A stretch of 64,000 nucleotides of DNA from Isochrysis galbana. Its lineage: Eukaryota > Haptophyta > Isochrysidales > Isochrysidaceae. The translations under genes and the position numbers were made by a program. The stretch spans positions 3,546,299 to 3,610,298 of the forward strand of contig CM030935.1 in assembly GCA_018136815.1 (NCBI GenBank), read 5' to 3'. Positions within the stretch are counted from its first letter, which is position 1. Each line of letters begins with the position of its first letter. Shown piece after piece: positions 42,473-54,400 of this stretch. The notes under the pieces are model-generated. The model was not told the origin of the DNA, searched no databases, and was given only the letters and a program-made list of their open reading frames with translations.

Positions 42473-44746
42473 ATGGCGCGCCGCTCGGCGCTGCTGCTGC
42501 TGGCCGTGCTGGGGTGGGCGCAGGCGGAGGAGGGGCGGGGCCGCGGTTTCGAGTGGCGCGTCTCGGTCTCGCTCGAAGGGGTGCCCCTCCTCTGCGAGAC
42601 CGCCGTGTGTGCAAGGCACGGCAGGCTGCTTGGAGTGCTCGGACCCTCGGGAGCGGGAAAGACGACACTCCTCCACGCACTCGCAGGGGCGATCCCGGCG
42701 AGCACGCGGGTGTCACTGGCGGGATGCGCGAGCACCGACGCGCCCACGCTCGCAGACGGCTCCGTAGCCCTGCTCAAGCAGGATGATGGATTCTTCGGCA
42801 TGCTGACGGTCGGGGAGACGCTCGAGGTAGCGGCAGAGCTCCAGCCGGTGGAGGCACAGCGGGAAGGCGAGGTGTGGATCGCGCTCAACCGGTCCGCGCG
42901 GGTAGAGCGGACTCTGCGAGCGCTCGGCCTCGACGCCGTGGCACACGTGAGGGTGGGCGATCGCTCTCATCGAGGCATCTCGGGCGGCGAGCTGCGGAGA
43001 CTCTCGGTGGGCTGTGCTCTGTTAGGCGACCCTCGGCTGCTCATCGCTGATGAGCCGACGTCGGGGCTTGACTCGCACCAGGCGGAGCGGGTGGTGTCGT
43101 TGCTCCGCAATCTCGCTCGTGAGCGCGCTATTCCGGCCATTGCAACCCTACACCAGCCGAAGTCCTCCATCTACCACAGCCTGGACGACCTCTTGCTTCT
43201 TGCTCCCGGGGGCCGGGTGGCGTACCACGGCCCAACCTCTCGTGCGCTAGACTACTTTCGCGCGCTCGGCTTCAGATGCCCGCCGCAAACGAATCCGGCG
43301 GAGTTCCTCATCGACTTGGTCTCGATCGACCAAGACTCGGAGCGAGACGACGACGAGGCACGTGAGCGGATCGATTTCATTGTGCGGAAGCACGCCAACA
43401 TCCGCAAGAATGATCCTCGCCACTCCAAGGACCTTCACGCCCGTTGGCGACCGTCTGCCCGCAGCGGCATGGCTCCCATTGCCTTTGGAGATTCCGCCCC
43501 GTTTTCGCTCGCCGATTCGGTGAAGCTCCACGGCTCCGACTCCGCGCAAACGAGATCGATGGCGCCTCGTGCTCGACTCCGACCATTGCTTGCAGTGCGC
43601 GGGATCGTCAGCCAAGTGCTCCGCTCGTCGCAGCATCTGCTTCGCATTGATCTCCGTGGCGATTTGAGCAATCAGGGTTCTGCGCGTCTTTCGGTTCGCC
43701 GCGCGCCCTTCCACAGACGCTTGGGGCTACTCTTGACGCGCTCTTGGAGGCAAAATGTGCGCGACCTCTCGATCAATGGGTTGAGGCTCGGGGCTTGCTT
43801 CACGCTGGCCTTCCTCTTTGCCGACATGTTTGGGTCACTCGGAGCGGCCTCAGCGGCCTCCGTCTCGTCCCGGGTGGAGCTCCTTTCGTATGCTTCCATC
43901 GTGATTTCCATGATGTCGCTTATGAAGACTCTTGACGTAGTGGGGAGGGAGCAGCGGGCTCTGGAGAGAGAGAGGTCGAGAAGGCAATACGGCTCATTCG
44001 AGTATTTGCTGGCCAAGTTGGCGGCAGAGCTGCCACTCGACGCACTTTATGCGGGTAGGTGCTGTGCCGACCACTCGATGTCTTGCACCCACTGCCTGGT
44101 ATAAAACCGGCTCCTTGGCATCGTTTGCATCGTTGTTCGTGCTGTGGCAGGGCAAGAAACGGGCCCGGCTCACTCTTCTTGCCCTGTTCCTGCTGCAGGA
44201 GGCTTTGGCGTGCTGCTGCACCGCAAGGTGGGCCTGCGCATGCCCGCCAAGGTTTTTGCGGGGACCCTCGCCCTGAATGCTGCATGTTGTTCGGCCCTCG
44301 GTCTAGCCATTGGATCGGTGGCCAACCGCGCAGAGTCTTCCTTCGTGCTCGGCATCCCCGTGTGCGTGGTACACATGGTTGTTGGCGTCATCTCACCTGC
44401 GGGTGCTTCACATAAGGCGCCATCCGCCGCCATGCGCCTCGTAGCACTGACGTCTCCGATCAAGTGGGTTATTCGTTCTATGCTGTGCTCGGAGCTTCGA
44501 GGGATGAAGCTCGTAAAGAGCTCGCTCAAGGGCGTACCTAGGATGGGTGGCCTCGCTCTAGTGCGATCAGGTGATCAAGTGTTGGAACGACTTGGTCTTG
44601 AAGATGAGACGGCTTCGCATGCGTGTGGAAGGCTAGGCTCACTCACGGCATTTTACCTGCTCGCGGCTCTAGTAGGGCAGCAACTTGCGAGCCCGCGATT
44701 TCAGCACTTGACCGCGTGCAAAAAGGATGCAACTAGGGGCCGATGA
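42473..44746 (+). CDS. ABCG-type half-transporter, two exons
   Basis: Exon 1 is 42473-44054 and exon 2 is 44199-44746 (phase 1; GTAGGT donor, CTGCAG acceptor), giving 709 residues. A signal-like N-terminus (ALLLLAVLGWAQA) precedes the nucleotide-binding domain: Walker A GPSGAGKTT, signature ISGGELRRLSVG, Walker B LLIADEPTSGLDS and the H-loop ATLHQP. A long charged linker follows, then the ABCG membrane domain (LRLGACFTLAFLFADMF; AELPLDALYAGGFGVLLHR across the splice; NAACCSALGLAIGSVANRA). Order NBD-TMD is diagnostic of the ABCG/WBC family, which act as dimers exporting lipids or hydrophobic compounds. The N-terminal leader is unusual for the family. Confidence 0.88.
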
Positions 44747-45509
44747 CTTTGACTCTGTTTGTTGTTTTGCCAATGTTGCTTGCAAGCCCAAGCCCGGAAA
44801 AACTATTAACGTAGCGTGCACACATACCCATCCCGCTAGCACTGCACGCAGGCTTACCAATTCCCACTTTGTTTTTATTCAATTATGAAAGGGAAGAGCA
44901 GGTGGAAAAAAACGTTTGAAATTCTCACCGTTATCCCGTAGGTATAACTCAGCCATAGGTACAAGGAGGTAGCTGCGTAGCGGACCTGCTAGGCCGAAAA
45001 AAAGGGGGGGGGGGAGCATCTGCATCTGAAGATTCTGGGCTAACACCTATTACGGACTGGGTATTTTCTACCTCCCTACCGACACCGCCCTTGCTTCCCT
45101 TCACTCCACCTCCTTCCCTTCCCCCCTTCTTTCCTTTTTACTTCGGTTTCAGGGGGCCGGCCAGGTGCACTACCTTGGGCCTGGTTCAGAGTGTGGGGAC
45201 CGGGCAGGCCTTTTGGTTGGCTAGTTAAGCCGAGGAAGGAGGAAAGATTTCCCTGTGAGCCAAGCCACCAAGCCAAGACCAAGACGCCCACGACCCACGA
45301 GGCGGGGCGTTGAGCAAGTGGCACCCCCCCGGTGCTACTAGTCGTAGTTACTACTAGAATCTTCAGATGTTTGTGCTTTCTGTAGTAGATCTAGCGCATC
45401 TAGCATCTAGCGAGAATGTTCAAGAGTTATTTTGCAATGGGCCATTGTTCGGACATCAAGAAAATATGCAAGAATTGTCTCCCCGTCATTGAGTTGACAA
45501 GCGCAAAAC
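44747..45509. other. Intergenic region with retroelement 3' ends
   Basis: 44905-44940 is a short LINE-type 3' end on the minus strand (AAAAAAACGTTTGAAATTCT). 45025-45250 is a CTGAAGATT-family copy (CATCTGAAGATTCTGGGCTA, then a C/T-rich stretch and CCTTGGGCCTGGTTCAGAGT). No gene seen. Confidence 0.5.
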
Positions 45510-45700
45510 GAAGTTTATACTTGGTCGACCCATGGCCCATGGGGGGTGGGGGGGGGGGCACGAGGCCCCCCCCTCCTCTCCACTCCTCCCCTGTTGTGGG
45601 GGAGGAACCACCCACTCCCTGGCCATGCCCTATGGCATGCCAGGGCCAGGATACACAGCTGACCCACTCTCCCTGGCAGGCTCGGCTGCCGTGGACGAAT
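45510..45700 (-). repeat. Family A terminal unit (minus)
   Basis: AAGTTTATACTTGGTCGACC, CCATGGGGGG, GCACGAGGCCCCCC, GGGGGAGGAACCACCCACTC and CTGACCCACTC follow in order, the reverse complement of 6388-6519. It ends shortly before the second gap. Confidence 0.6.
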
Positions 45701-45794
45701 ACAACGCAACCGTGACGTCGCCTATCGAAGTGATGCTGCTCTTCTTTCTACACAAAGATCACTAACCGATGAGTTGGAAAACCGCATAAAGCGG

Positions 45795-45894
45795 NNNNNN
45801 NNNNNNNNNNNNNNNNNNNNNNNNNNNNNNNNNNNNNNNNNNNNNNNNNNNNNNNNNNNNNNNNNNNNNNNNNNNNNNNNNNNNNNNNNNNNNN
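45795..45894. other. Assembly gap (100 N)
   Basis: It directly abuts the outer end of the left arm of the inverted repeat at 45895. Confidence 1.
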
Positions 45895-47942
45895 CCTGAG
45901 CTGCGAGATAGTTTGTCTGATCCCGAGCTCAGGGAAGATGCCAACATCGGCTATCTGAGAGATGACATTCTGTCTAGGGCAACGAGCCCACGATGAGGCT
46001 GGTTGGCGGCCTTAAAGCGAGTTGCATAAGTCGGCGGTCGGGGAAAGAGGGTACGTGGTGTAGCTGCGCATGGCGGCCTCAGTCGCGTTCCAGACGTATT
46101 TAGTCGGCTCTTGTGCGGCAAGGTACTCTCCGCACGACTGCTGCAGGAAGATGGCCTGAGGTGTGTCTGGCGAGTCGAGCGAACCTGCGAGAGGAGCATG
46201 GACACCCTGCGCAACAATGAGTCCGGCGCCGATGCCGGCGATGATGAGGGTGATGATCCAGCCGAAGGCGGTCTTGCCGAGGACGAACTTGTTCACACCC
46301 TTCGAGCCCTCGAGCAGGGCGACGCCGGTCGTGGCGCCAACCTGGCAGTGGGTGGTGGAGAGCGGAAGCCCAATGTACGATCCAATGATGATCACAATCG
46401 CCGCACCAAGCTCGATGGCGAAGCCGCGGGAGGGAGTGATGACGGCCAGCTTGACTCCAATGGCCTGAATGATCTTGTATCCGTAAAGCAGAAGGCCGAG
46501 GCCGATGCCGGCACCGCCGATCGCGAGGATCCAGTAGGCATCGTCGCCCATGTTGGGCTTCTTCTCAATCTCGGCATTGTGGATGTACGCGGCGTAGATG
46601 GCCATGAAAGGACCCATGGCGTTGGCCACGTCGTTGGCGCCGTGCGCGAAGGAGTCGCAGATAGCGGTGAAAATCTGAATGTAGCGGAACACGGCCTCCG
46701 CCTTCGGGTCGAACTTCTCAGCGTTGGCGTGGATCTCCTTGACAGTGGCGGTCGCATCCTCACCGTCGCGGACCTCGTGCACGTCACGGTTCACGGAAAA
46801 CAGGCAAGCGTTCTTGACAGTCAGGCACGTCTTATCGCAGCCGGCCGCCTCAGCCGCCTTCTCGTCGCGTGCCTCACGCGCAGCCACCTTGGCCTTGGCC
46901 TTGGCCGCGGCGTCGGCGATGCCCTCGTCCGAGAACTCCTGCTCGACGTGGGCGCGGATCCTCGAGTAGGCCGGGATGAGTACAATCGCGGTGACGAGTC
47001 CAATACCACACCCCACGGCCATGGCAACCCAGCCGTTGACCTTGCCTCCAGTGCCGTTGCAAATCCAGATCTTGTAGCCCTTGGGGCAGATCTTCTTCGA
47101 GATGCCCTTCGACAGCACGAAGAAGGCGTTGATCCAAACGGCTGCCCAGATGAGGATGGGGTAAAGCGTGATGGCGCGGCTGAACGAGTTGGAGCTGCGG
47201 AGCACAAGACTGCGCACGATCAAGAAGAGGATGACGGCGAAGATGCCGGAGAGGACGGGCGAGATGACCCAGGAGAGGACAATGCCCGTGATGCCGCCCG
47301 GAATGTACAGCTTGTCGGAGCCAGACTCCTTGTACCACACGACACAGCTTGAGCCCTTGGTCACGATGGCCATGCCGACGAGACCGCCGCACGCAGAGTG
47401 CGTGGTCGAGACGGGCATCTCGAGGGCTGAGGCGAGGAGGAGCCAGATGCCGACGGCTCCAACGACGCACAGGTTGCCGTACATCAGGATCGCCGCGTCC
47501 ATGTACGTGGAGTAGCAGCCGACGTCGGCGATGCCCTTGCGAATCGTCTCCGCAACGTTCGATCCAGCGAGCACCGCGCCGGCAAACTCGAAGATGACAG
47601 CGAGCGCGCACGCCTGCTTGATCGTGAGGGCCTTGGAACCGACCGAGGTGGCGTACGCATTGGCGACGTCGTTGGCGCCGATGCCAAAGGCAGCAAACAG
47701 AGCGGCGATGGCACCAAAGACAACGATCCACGCGTATCTGTTCGCAGGAGGGGTGGAGTGCGATGGTGAGGAGGGGGTGAGGGGCGGAGGAAGGACGGTG
47801 CGCGCGTGCGTGAGCTCGCAGCTCGCGCGCGGCACCACTCACTCGCCGAGCGGGCGCATGTCGGAGTACATGAGGGACGTTGAGGGGAGGGAGCGGGGCC
47901 GGGCGGAGGAGCGCGAGAGTGGAGCCGGGGCGACGCGGTTGC
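45895..47942 (-). repeat. Inverted repeat, left arm (at least 2048 bp)
   Basis: The reverse complement of 48396-50443, with positions summing to 96338. By eye there are about seven single-base differences and no indels. The inner limit is 47942/48396; the outer limit is unknown because of the gap. The arm carries a full PiT gene and about 115 bp of its 3' flank. Confidence 0.95.
46012..47871 (-). CDS. PiT-family (PHO4) inorganic phosphate transporter, copy 1
   Basis: Exon 1 is 47871-47843 (codes MYSDMRPLGE with the splice), the intron is 47842-47738 (GTGAGTGG...AACAG), and exon 2 is 47737-46012, giving 584 residues. The family signature GANDVANA occurs twice (GIGANDVANAYATSVGSKAL near the N-terminus; SFAHGANDVANAMG in the C-half), each within a set of membrane helices, separated by a long charged cytosolic loop (AAAKAKAKVAAREARDEKAA). 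It is a Na+- or H+-coupled Pi symporter of plasma or plastid membrane. A longer unspliced reading that begins inside the intron should not be used. Compared with copy 2 the only amino-acid change seen is Leu for Phe in AIT(L/F)YPILIW. Confidence 0.9.
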
Positions 47943-48395
47943 AGAAGGTGGCGCGGGGGGGGGGGGGGGGGGGGGGGGGGCGGCCAACTTTGCGACGGCG
48001 TTTTGGATGGGGAGAGGGAGGGAATCAGGGAGCCGGCAGGAAGGGGTCCGGCGGGGGGGGCGGGGGGGGGGCGGGCGGAGCGCCCCCGCGCGCGAGGGAA
48101 GTAAACTGAGAGCGAATCCCCGACGGAGATTGGAACGGCCTGCGCGAACCCCCGACGGAGATGGAAGGTCCGCCGGCCACGTGCAAGCGGCGAGAAGGAG
48201 AGCCCGTCCAGCGGCAGCGCCGGGCCGCCTTTCAAATTGAGGCGTGGTGATTGGACTTCGTCGTTCCGGGAGGGGAAGGGGGGGGGGGGGGGGGAGGGGG
48301 GGAGGGGGGGGGGGGGGGGGGGGGAATCCTCCAACCTTTCCCATCGGGGGAGGAAACAGGAAATTGCAGCGTGGCCATTGTCCTTCCCAGCTCAC
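47943..48395. other. Spacer of the inverted repeat, between two divergent PiT genes
   Basis: 453 bp of sequence not repeated between the arms, with G-runs at about 47958-47980, 48051-48070 and 48279-48324 that could form quadruplexes. The upstream sequences of the two genes therefore differ completely beyond about 75 bp from the start codon. No gene seen. Confidence 0.8.
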
Positions 48396-50443
48396 GCAAC
48401 CGCGTCGCCCCGGCTCCACTCTCTCGCTCCTCCGCCCGGCCCCGCTCCCTCCCCTCAACGTCCCTCATGTACTCCGACATGCGCCCGCTCGGCGAGTGAG
48501 TGGTGCCGCGCGCGAGCTGCGAGCTCACGCACGCGCGCACCGTCCTTCCTCCGCCCCTCACCCCCTCCTCACCATCGCACTCCACCCCTCCTGCGAACAG
48601 ATACGCGTGGATCGTGGTCTTTGGTGCCATCGCCGCTCTGTTTGCTGCCTTTGGCATCGGCGCCAACGACGTCGCCAATGCGTACGCCACCTCGGTCGGT
48701 TCCAAGGCCCTCACGATCAAGCAGGCGTGCGCGCTCGCCGTCATCTTCGAGTTTGCCGGCGCGGTGCTCGCTGGATCGAACGTTGCGGAGACGATTCGCA
48801 AGGGCATCGCCGACGTCGGCTGCTACTCCACGTACATGGACGCGGCGATCCTGATGTACGGCAACCTGTGCGTCGTTGGAGCCGTCGGCATCTGGCTCCT
48901 CCTCGCCTCAGCCCTCGAGATGCCCGTCTCGACCACGCACTCAGCGTGCGGCGGTCTCGTCGGCATGGCCATCGTGACCAAGGGCTCAAGCTGTGTCGTG
49001 TGGTACAAGGAGTCTGGCTCCGACAAGCTGTACATTCCGGGCGGCATCACGGGCATTGTCCTCTCCTGGGTCATCTCGCCCGTCCTCTCCGGCATCTTCG
49101 CCGTCATCCTCTTCTTGATCGTGCGCAGTCTTGTGCTCCGCAGCTCCAACTCGTTCAGCCGCGCCATCACGTTTTACCCCATCCTCATCTGGGCAGCCGT
49201 TTGGATCAACGCCTTCTTCGTGCTGTCGAAGGGCATCTCGAAGAAGATCTGCCCCAAGGGCTACAAGATCTGGATTTGCAACGGCACTGGAGGCAAGGTC
49301 AACGGCTGGGTTGCCATGGCCGTGGGGTGTGGTATCGGACTCGTCACCGCGATTGTACTCATCCCGGCCTACTCGAGGATCCGCGCCCACGTCGAGCAGG
49401 AGTTCTCGGACGAGGGCATCGCCGACGCCGCGGCCAAGGCCAAGGCCAAGGTGGCTGCGCGTGAGGCACGCGACGAGAAGGCGGCTGAGGCGGCCGGCTG
49501 CGATAAGACGTGCCTGACTGTCAAGAACGCTTGCCTGTTTTCCGTGAACCGTGACGTGCACGAGGTCCGCGACGGTGAGGATGCGACCGCCACTGTCAAG
49601 GAGATCCACGCCAACGCTGAGAAGTTCGACCCGAAGGCGGAGGCCGTGTTCCGCTACATTCAGATTTTCACCGCTATCTGCGACTCCTTCGCGCACGGCG
49701 CCAACGACGTGGCCAACGCCATGGGTCCTTTCATGGCCATCTACGCCGCGTACATCCACAATGCCGAGATTGAGAAGAAGCCCAACATGGGCGACGATGC
49801 CTACTGGATCCTCGCGATCGGCGGTGCCGGCATCGGCCTCGGCCTTCTGCTTTACGGATACAAGATCATTCAGGCCATTGGAGTCAAGCTGGCCGTCATC
49901 ACTCCCTCCCGCGGCTTCGCCATCGAGCTTGGTGCGGCGATTGTGATCATCATTGGATCGTACATTGGGCTTCCGCTCTCCACCACCCACTGCCAGGTTG
50001 GCGCCACGACCGGCGTCGCCCTGCTCGAGGGCTCGAAGGGTGTGAACAAGTTCGTCCTCGGCAAGACCGCCTTCGGCTGGATCATCACCCTCATCATCGC
50101 CGGCATCGGCGCCGGACTCATTGTTGCGCAGGGTGTCCATGCTCCTCTCGCAGGTTCGCTCGACTCGCCAGACACACCTCAGGCCATCTTCCTGCAGCAG
50201 TCGTGCGGAGAGTACCTTGCCGCACAAGAGCCGACTAAATACGTGTGGAACGCGACTGAGGCCGCCATGCGCAGCTACACCACGTACCCTCTTTCCCCGA
50301 CCGCCGACTTATGCAACTCGCTTTAAGGCCGCCAACCAGCCTCATCGTGGGCTCGTTGCCCTAGACAGAATGTCATCTCTCAGATAGCCGATGTTGGCAT
50401 CTTCCCTGAGCTCGGGATCAGACAAACTATCTCGCAGCTCAGG
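48396..50443 (+). repeat. Inverted repeat, right arm
   Basis: The partner of 45895-47942. The arm's homology can be followed out to 50443 only because the left arm stops at the gap; the true repeat may extend further right. Confidence 0.95.
48467..50326 (+). CDS. PiT-family (PHO4) inorganic phosphate transporter, copy 2
   Basis: Exon 1 is 48467-48495, the intron is 48496-48600 and exon 2 is 48601-50326, giving 584 residues. Structure is as for copy 1. The first helix (YAWIVVFGAIAALFAAFG) follows immediately after the splice, so the 10-residue exon 1 supplies the whole N-terminal tail. The start is supported because the intron is flanked by consensus sites and the alternative upstream reading is a Pro/Ser-rich intron translation. 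The C-terminus ends with LSPTADLCNSL and a TAA. Confidence 0.9.
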
Positions 50444-50444
50444 C

Positions 50445-50940
50445 GCCTGTGCTGGGTTGCTCCTTACACACCGTTCAGCCTTCTTCGAGCCGCACACAAA
50501 TGTGCTGGCCATACCCGCACTGACCTGAACGAGAGCAAGTCGACACGAGGCGACAGCTGAGATTCCAAAAGAACCTCGACTCGGTGGAAGGGATGGGAGC
50601 GATTCTGAGTGTCTCGGGCTCAGTAAGAAGCCTGCGCCAGCTATTGCTCCGTGCTTTTCGTTTCTGCTTGCTTTGAGCCGCACCCAAATGTGCTGGCCAA
50701 GTCTGCATTGCCTTGTACGAGTGCGCGTTGAGACGCGCCAGCTGAAATTCCAATGAGGATGGCTGGACTCGGTTGAGGCGATTCGTGAAGTCTTGGGCCT
50801 AGGAGCCTGCGCCAGCTGTCGCTCCACTCTGTTCAGCTTCCTTTGAGTCGCACCCAAGTGTGCTGGCTTCACCTGCACTGGTCTGAACGAGTGGAAGTAT
50901 TTTATGAGGCGACAGCTAAATTTCCAAATGTTAGGACTTG
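50445..50940. repeat. Three diverged tandem units of about 180 bp
   Basis: Units begin near 50468, 50645 and 50820. Each contains GAGCCGCACCCAAATGTGCT or a close variant, a TGAACGAG/TGTACGAG block, GGCGACAGCTGA-type sequence, a TTCCAA box and GCCTGCGCCAGCT. They fall in different reading frames, so this is a DNA-level repeat rather than a coding one. Confidence 0.7.
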
Positions 50941-50964
50941 GTGAAGGGAATGGGAGACCTGTCA

Positions 50965-51489
50965 CATTAAAAAAAACTTTGTTGGAGGCGCCCGTCACGC
51001 TGCTAGTGACACATACCCTCCCACGGTTCCGACGCCTCGCCTATACCCCTACCGCTGCTTCCCTTGCTGCTCCCCCCCCCTCGTTCCTTTTTCTTCGGTT
51101 TTGGTGGGTCGGCCCATGTACACTTCTTTGGGCCTCGCGCTTAGGGGTGGGGCAGGCCTCTTGTGCTTATCTGTGGTGGCCTCGGGTCAAGTCCGTGCCT
51201 TTGTGGGGGCCCGGCCTTTCGGCCTCCCCCATTGGATTTCTAGGGCGGTCACTCACTCTTTTTAACCACTATTTTCCGCCTCCCCTGGGTGTCCAAGGAT
51301 TCCGCAGGGTCCCCCCCTACCTGCCCCGGCAACCGGCAACCGTCTCCCCCCCCCACGAACCCCCTCCCGCCCCACGAAAGGCAATGGCGTCGGTGAGTGA
51401 CCCCCCTCCCTTCCCCCGGGCGTGGCGGTCTATTTTGGGAGAATGACACGGTCGCCCACGGGAGGGAATCAGAGAAATGAATAAGGGGC
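50965..51489. repeat. CTGAAGATT-family related block and spacer
   Basis: After an A-run at 50970, 50975-51250 shares the layout of that family (CTCGTTCCTTTTTCTTCGG, GGTCGGCCCATGTACAC, TTTGGGCCT) but lacks the CTGAAGATT start. 51250-51489 has no gene and includes the flank of the long LINE. Confidence 0.4.
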
Positions 51490-54400
51490 GCATCACTATA
51501 AGAAAAAAAAAACTTCTTAATGATCTCACCGCGCGCGCGACACTGACATCCTCCATCTGACAGCCGCGCCCGCATCCCTTATCACTCCCTCGCACTCGCC
51601 TTGCGGCTCGTCCCCTTGTGCTCTACTTAGGGGCCCAGTACTTGGGGTTTCCAGTGGCAGGCGGCGTGCACCGATCCCCGACGGACGGCTCTTCGGCCTT
51701 CCCTCGCGCCATCGAGCGATCGGCTTCTATTGGGGTATTTAAGGTTGGGGCTACCTTAAGAGTCGGACTCGGGGTTATGTATGTACCGGGTCGGCGCTGT
51801 TGGGTTTTTTTTTTGGGGGGGGGGTGTGAGGTGTGGTGTTCGTCAGGTTTTCAGGCTACCTTTCCCGCTATGTCGAGTGCGTGTGCCACCAGGGACAGAT
51901 TCACGCTCATCGCGAGGACACCTTTGTCATTCATCTTAAATATTGGGGCGCTAAGATCTCTTGCGTCTTTAATCTTTGGTTTTCTGCCTCTGGAGGCTTG
52001 GTGCGTACGTGCCGGCGAGGTTTTGTTAGAGGCTTCGAGGCCCCGTACGAGGATCGTGAATCTGGTCAAGGTACGTTCGATGACGGGTATATAATGGAAG
52101 GGGTGATTGTCGTATTCGACTTTGTAGAAGTCGCCTATTATGTATCTCCATGCTACTATGTATAGGGTTTTGAGGCTATCGGGCGTCGGTGTACTCGGGT
52201 ATGCGAAGAGTCTGTCCTTTATTTTCTGTGTCGCTGTCCTTTTGCGTTCCGGCGTGAAACCCGCTATCGCTTCTATGGTCTCGAAGATTGGCTTCGTGGC
52301 TGAGCACCTGGCTAAGTGGGTCGAGCTCTCGTGGTATTTTCCGCATAGTCTGCAGGTATTCGTGGTCGCCGTGGCGAAGCGATTCCGCGTACCAATCCTC
52401 CTGTGGGTGATGTGTTTGAAGTGTGGGTGTTTGTCCGTGTGTTTTAGTAGGGGTAGGGTGTATAAGCTGGCCACGTGCTTCCACTCCTCGTGGGTTAGGT
52501 TGATTCTACGGGCCCATGCCTCGCTTGCCGGCTGGGGCTTGTTATTTGGTATGTTTTTCTCTAGCACCTGTGTTATGTCCGAGACCGTGGTGAGGTCCAG
52601 GTGTTTTTTACCGTCCATTGTATACTCGTCCGCTAGCGGGTATTCCGCGTATTTGGGGCCTTTCAACCCTCCCTCCCATCTAGCGGGGGGGTGGTATAGT
52701 CGGGCTTCTTCTGGGGTCGCGACCCCCGTCCGGTCGGCCGGCTCTCCGAGGTAATTCGTGTTGGTGTGAATCCATATGTTGTTCATCTTAGTTATGTATG
52801 TTTCGTTGTCGGATACTCTGATTTCCGGCGGGGCCTCAATGCCCGCCTTATTGTCGCGTGTTCCGTTTTCGCTGGTCCCCTCCGGGTCAGACCCGGGCGC
52901 CGGGTCTAGTTGCGCTTTTCCAAGGAGACTCGAGGCTTGTTGTACTATCGACGCCCACGAGTCTAAGAAGCTTTCCTTGGTTATTTTGCTACCCGCGTGT
53001 TCGAATATCTCCGGGAGGTGTTCTAGATATTGGGCGCATTCCTCTTTCGTGTAGGGTGTGTCTAGGTTGTTATCCTTGAACACGTTATGCACGACGTGTG
53101 TGTGGAGGGATTGCCATAGGCTTGCCCAAGCGGCGCGCATACGTGGCGGTTGTTCGTGCGGGTTGCACCATATCGGTTGCGAGAGCGCACCCTCTATCGA
53201 TAGGCGAGAGCGCTGGATATCGAGTGATCTAAAGGTGTTTAGCGCGTCCTTCCAAAATATTGGAAGCGCCGGGTTACCTCTGAGGCTGCGCGTAAGAGAG
53301 GCGGGGGGAATTGTGGAGAAGACCGCGCCACGACCCAGCCCAGTGCGGCAGAACCACGCGTCTAGCGCGTGTTTCCATGATGCTTTTCTTGCGTTGAGGT
53401 AGTTCAGTATCCACTTAGCTTGTAGAGCTTTTACGTGGTTTGTCCAGTTTAGTAGGCCTGTTCCCAACGTGCGCGTCGCGTTTTGCGTGTTGTTAATTGG
53501 GTAGTGTGGGTATTTCACCCATTGGTATTTCCTCCCTGTGTAGGGGCTTTCCCAAAGAATCTTGTCCGCCGCTTTTTGGATTCTTGCGTTGAACCATTTG
53601 GGAGGTGCTAAGGTTTGCATCCAGTACCTAGGCGTGCCGTAAATTATAAAGTTCACTATATTAGTCCTGCCGAAGATCGACATATGGCGTGTGAACGGCG
53701 CTAATTGGGCTGCTTTATTGTCTACCTTGTCCGCTAGCTTTTTCCAAAAGGGCTTAAGCGCCTCCGGGGCTCCTAGTGGCACGCCTAGTATCACGAGGTA
53801 TTGGTCATTTTCGATCCAGTTATATTTGCGCATATCCCACGGTGGTTTGGTCCTTAATTGTGAACCCATCCTAATGCCTTGGAATTTAGACTCGTTGGTT
53901 TTGCCTCCCGTCGCTTGCTCGTGGGCTTTCACCCATTGGAGCGCTTTTTTCAGGCTTGCGTAGTCCCTGGTTATCAGGGCTGTGTCATCCGCGAATTGGT
54001 TTATTTTGAGGTTGTATCCGTTGAGATCGACTCCTTCGATGTCGGGGTCCTCGTTTATGGCTCGCGTCAGCGCTTCGGTGGTTAGAAGAAAGGTGAGTGG
54101 CGACAGGGGGCATCCTTGAGGCATCCCGCTACCGACCGTGAAGGGGTAACTACGGCCGCCGTTGATCTTTATCGTCCGAATGGGTTTCGCTGCATCGCTG
54201 GTGAGGGCTTTCGCCAATCGCTGGAAGTCTGGGCCGAAGTTTAAGAGGCGTAGGGCGAGATGGTAGAATTCCCAGCTGACTCTGTCGAATGCTTTCTCCC
54301 AGTCTAGTGCTAGGAGAAGGCCCGGCTCCCCTGTTTCGTCTAGGTATGCCCTTGTTAATTGGAGTAGGTGCGTAGATTCGCTAATCAATCTCCTAGGTAC

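Noticed and set aside
42107..42786. Arg-Glu and Leu-Ser repeat proteins in all frames
   Set aside because: They are translations of the (GA)n microsatellite and have no start context or conservation.
46111..47352. 413-residue Asp/Glu-rich reading frame opposite the PiT genes (also 48986-50227)
   Set aside because: It is the antisense shadow of a high-GC membrane protein gene and appears identically in both arms for that reason.
48500..48600. N-terminal extension of the PiT protein (starting GTG, Pro/Ser-rich)
   Set aside because: It is intron sequence with GTGAGT and ACAG borders; splicing to the 29-nt exon gives a normal PiT N-terminus.
50342..50998. 218-residue minus-strand protein with repeats
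   Set aside because: The underlying 180-bp DNA repeats fall in three different frames, so the frame is not under coding constraint.
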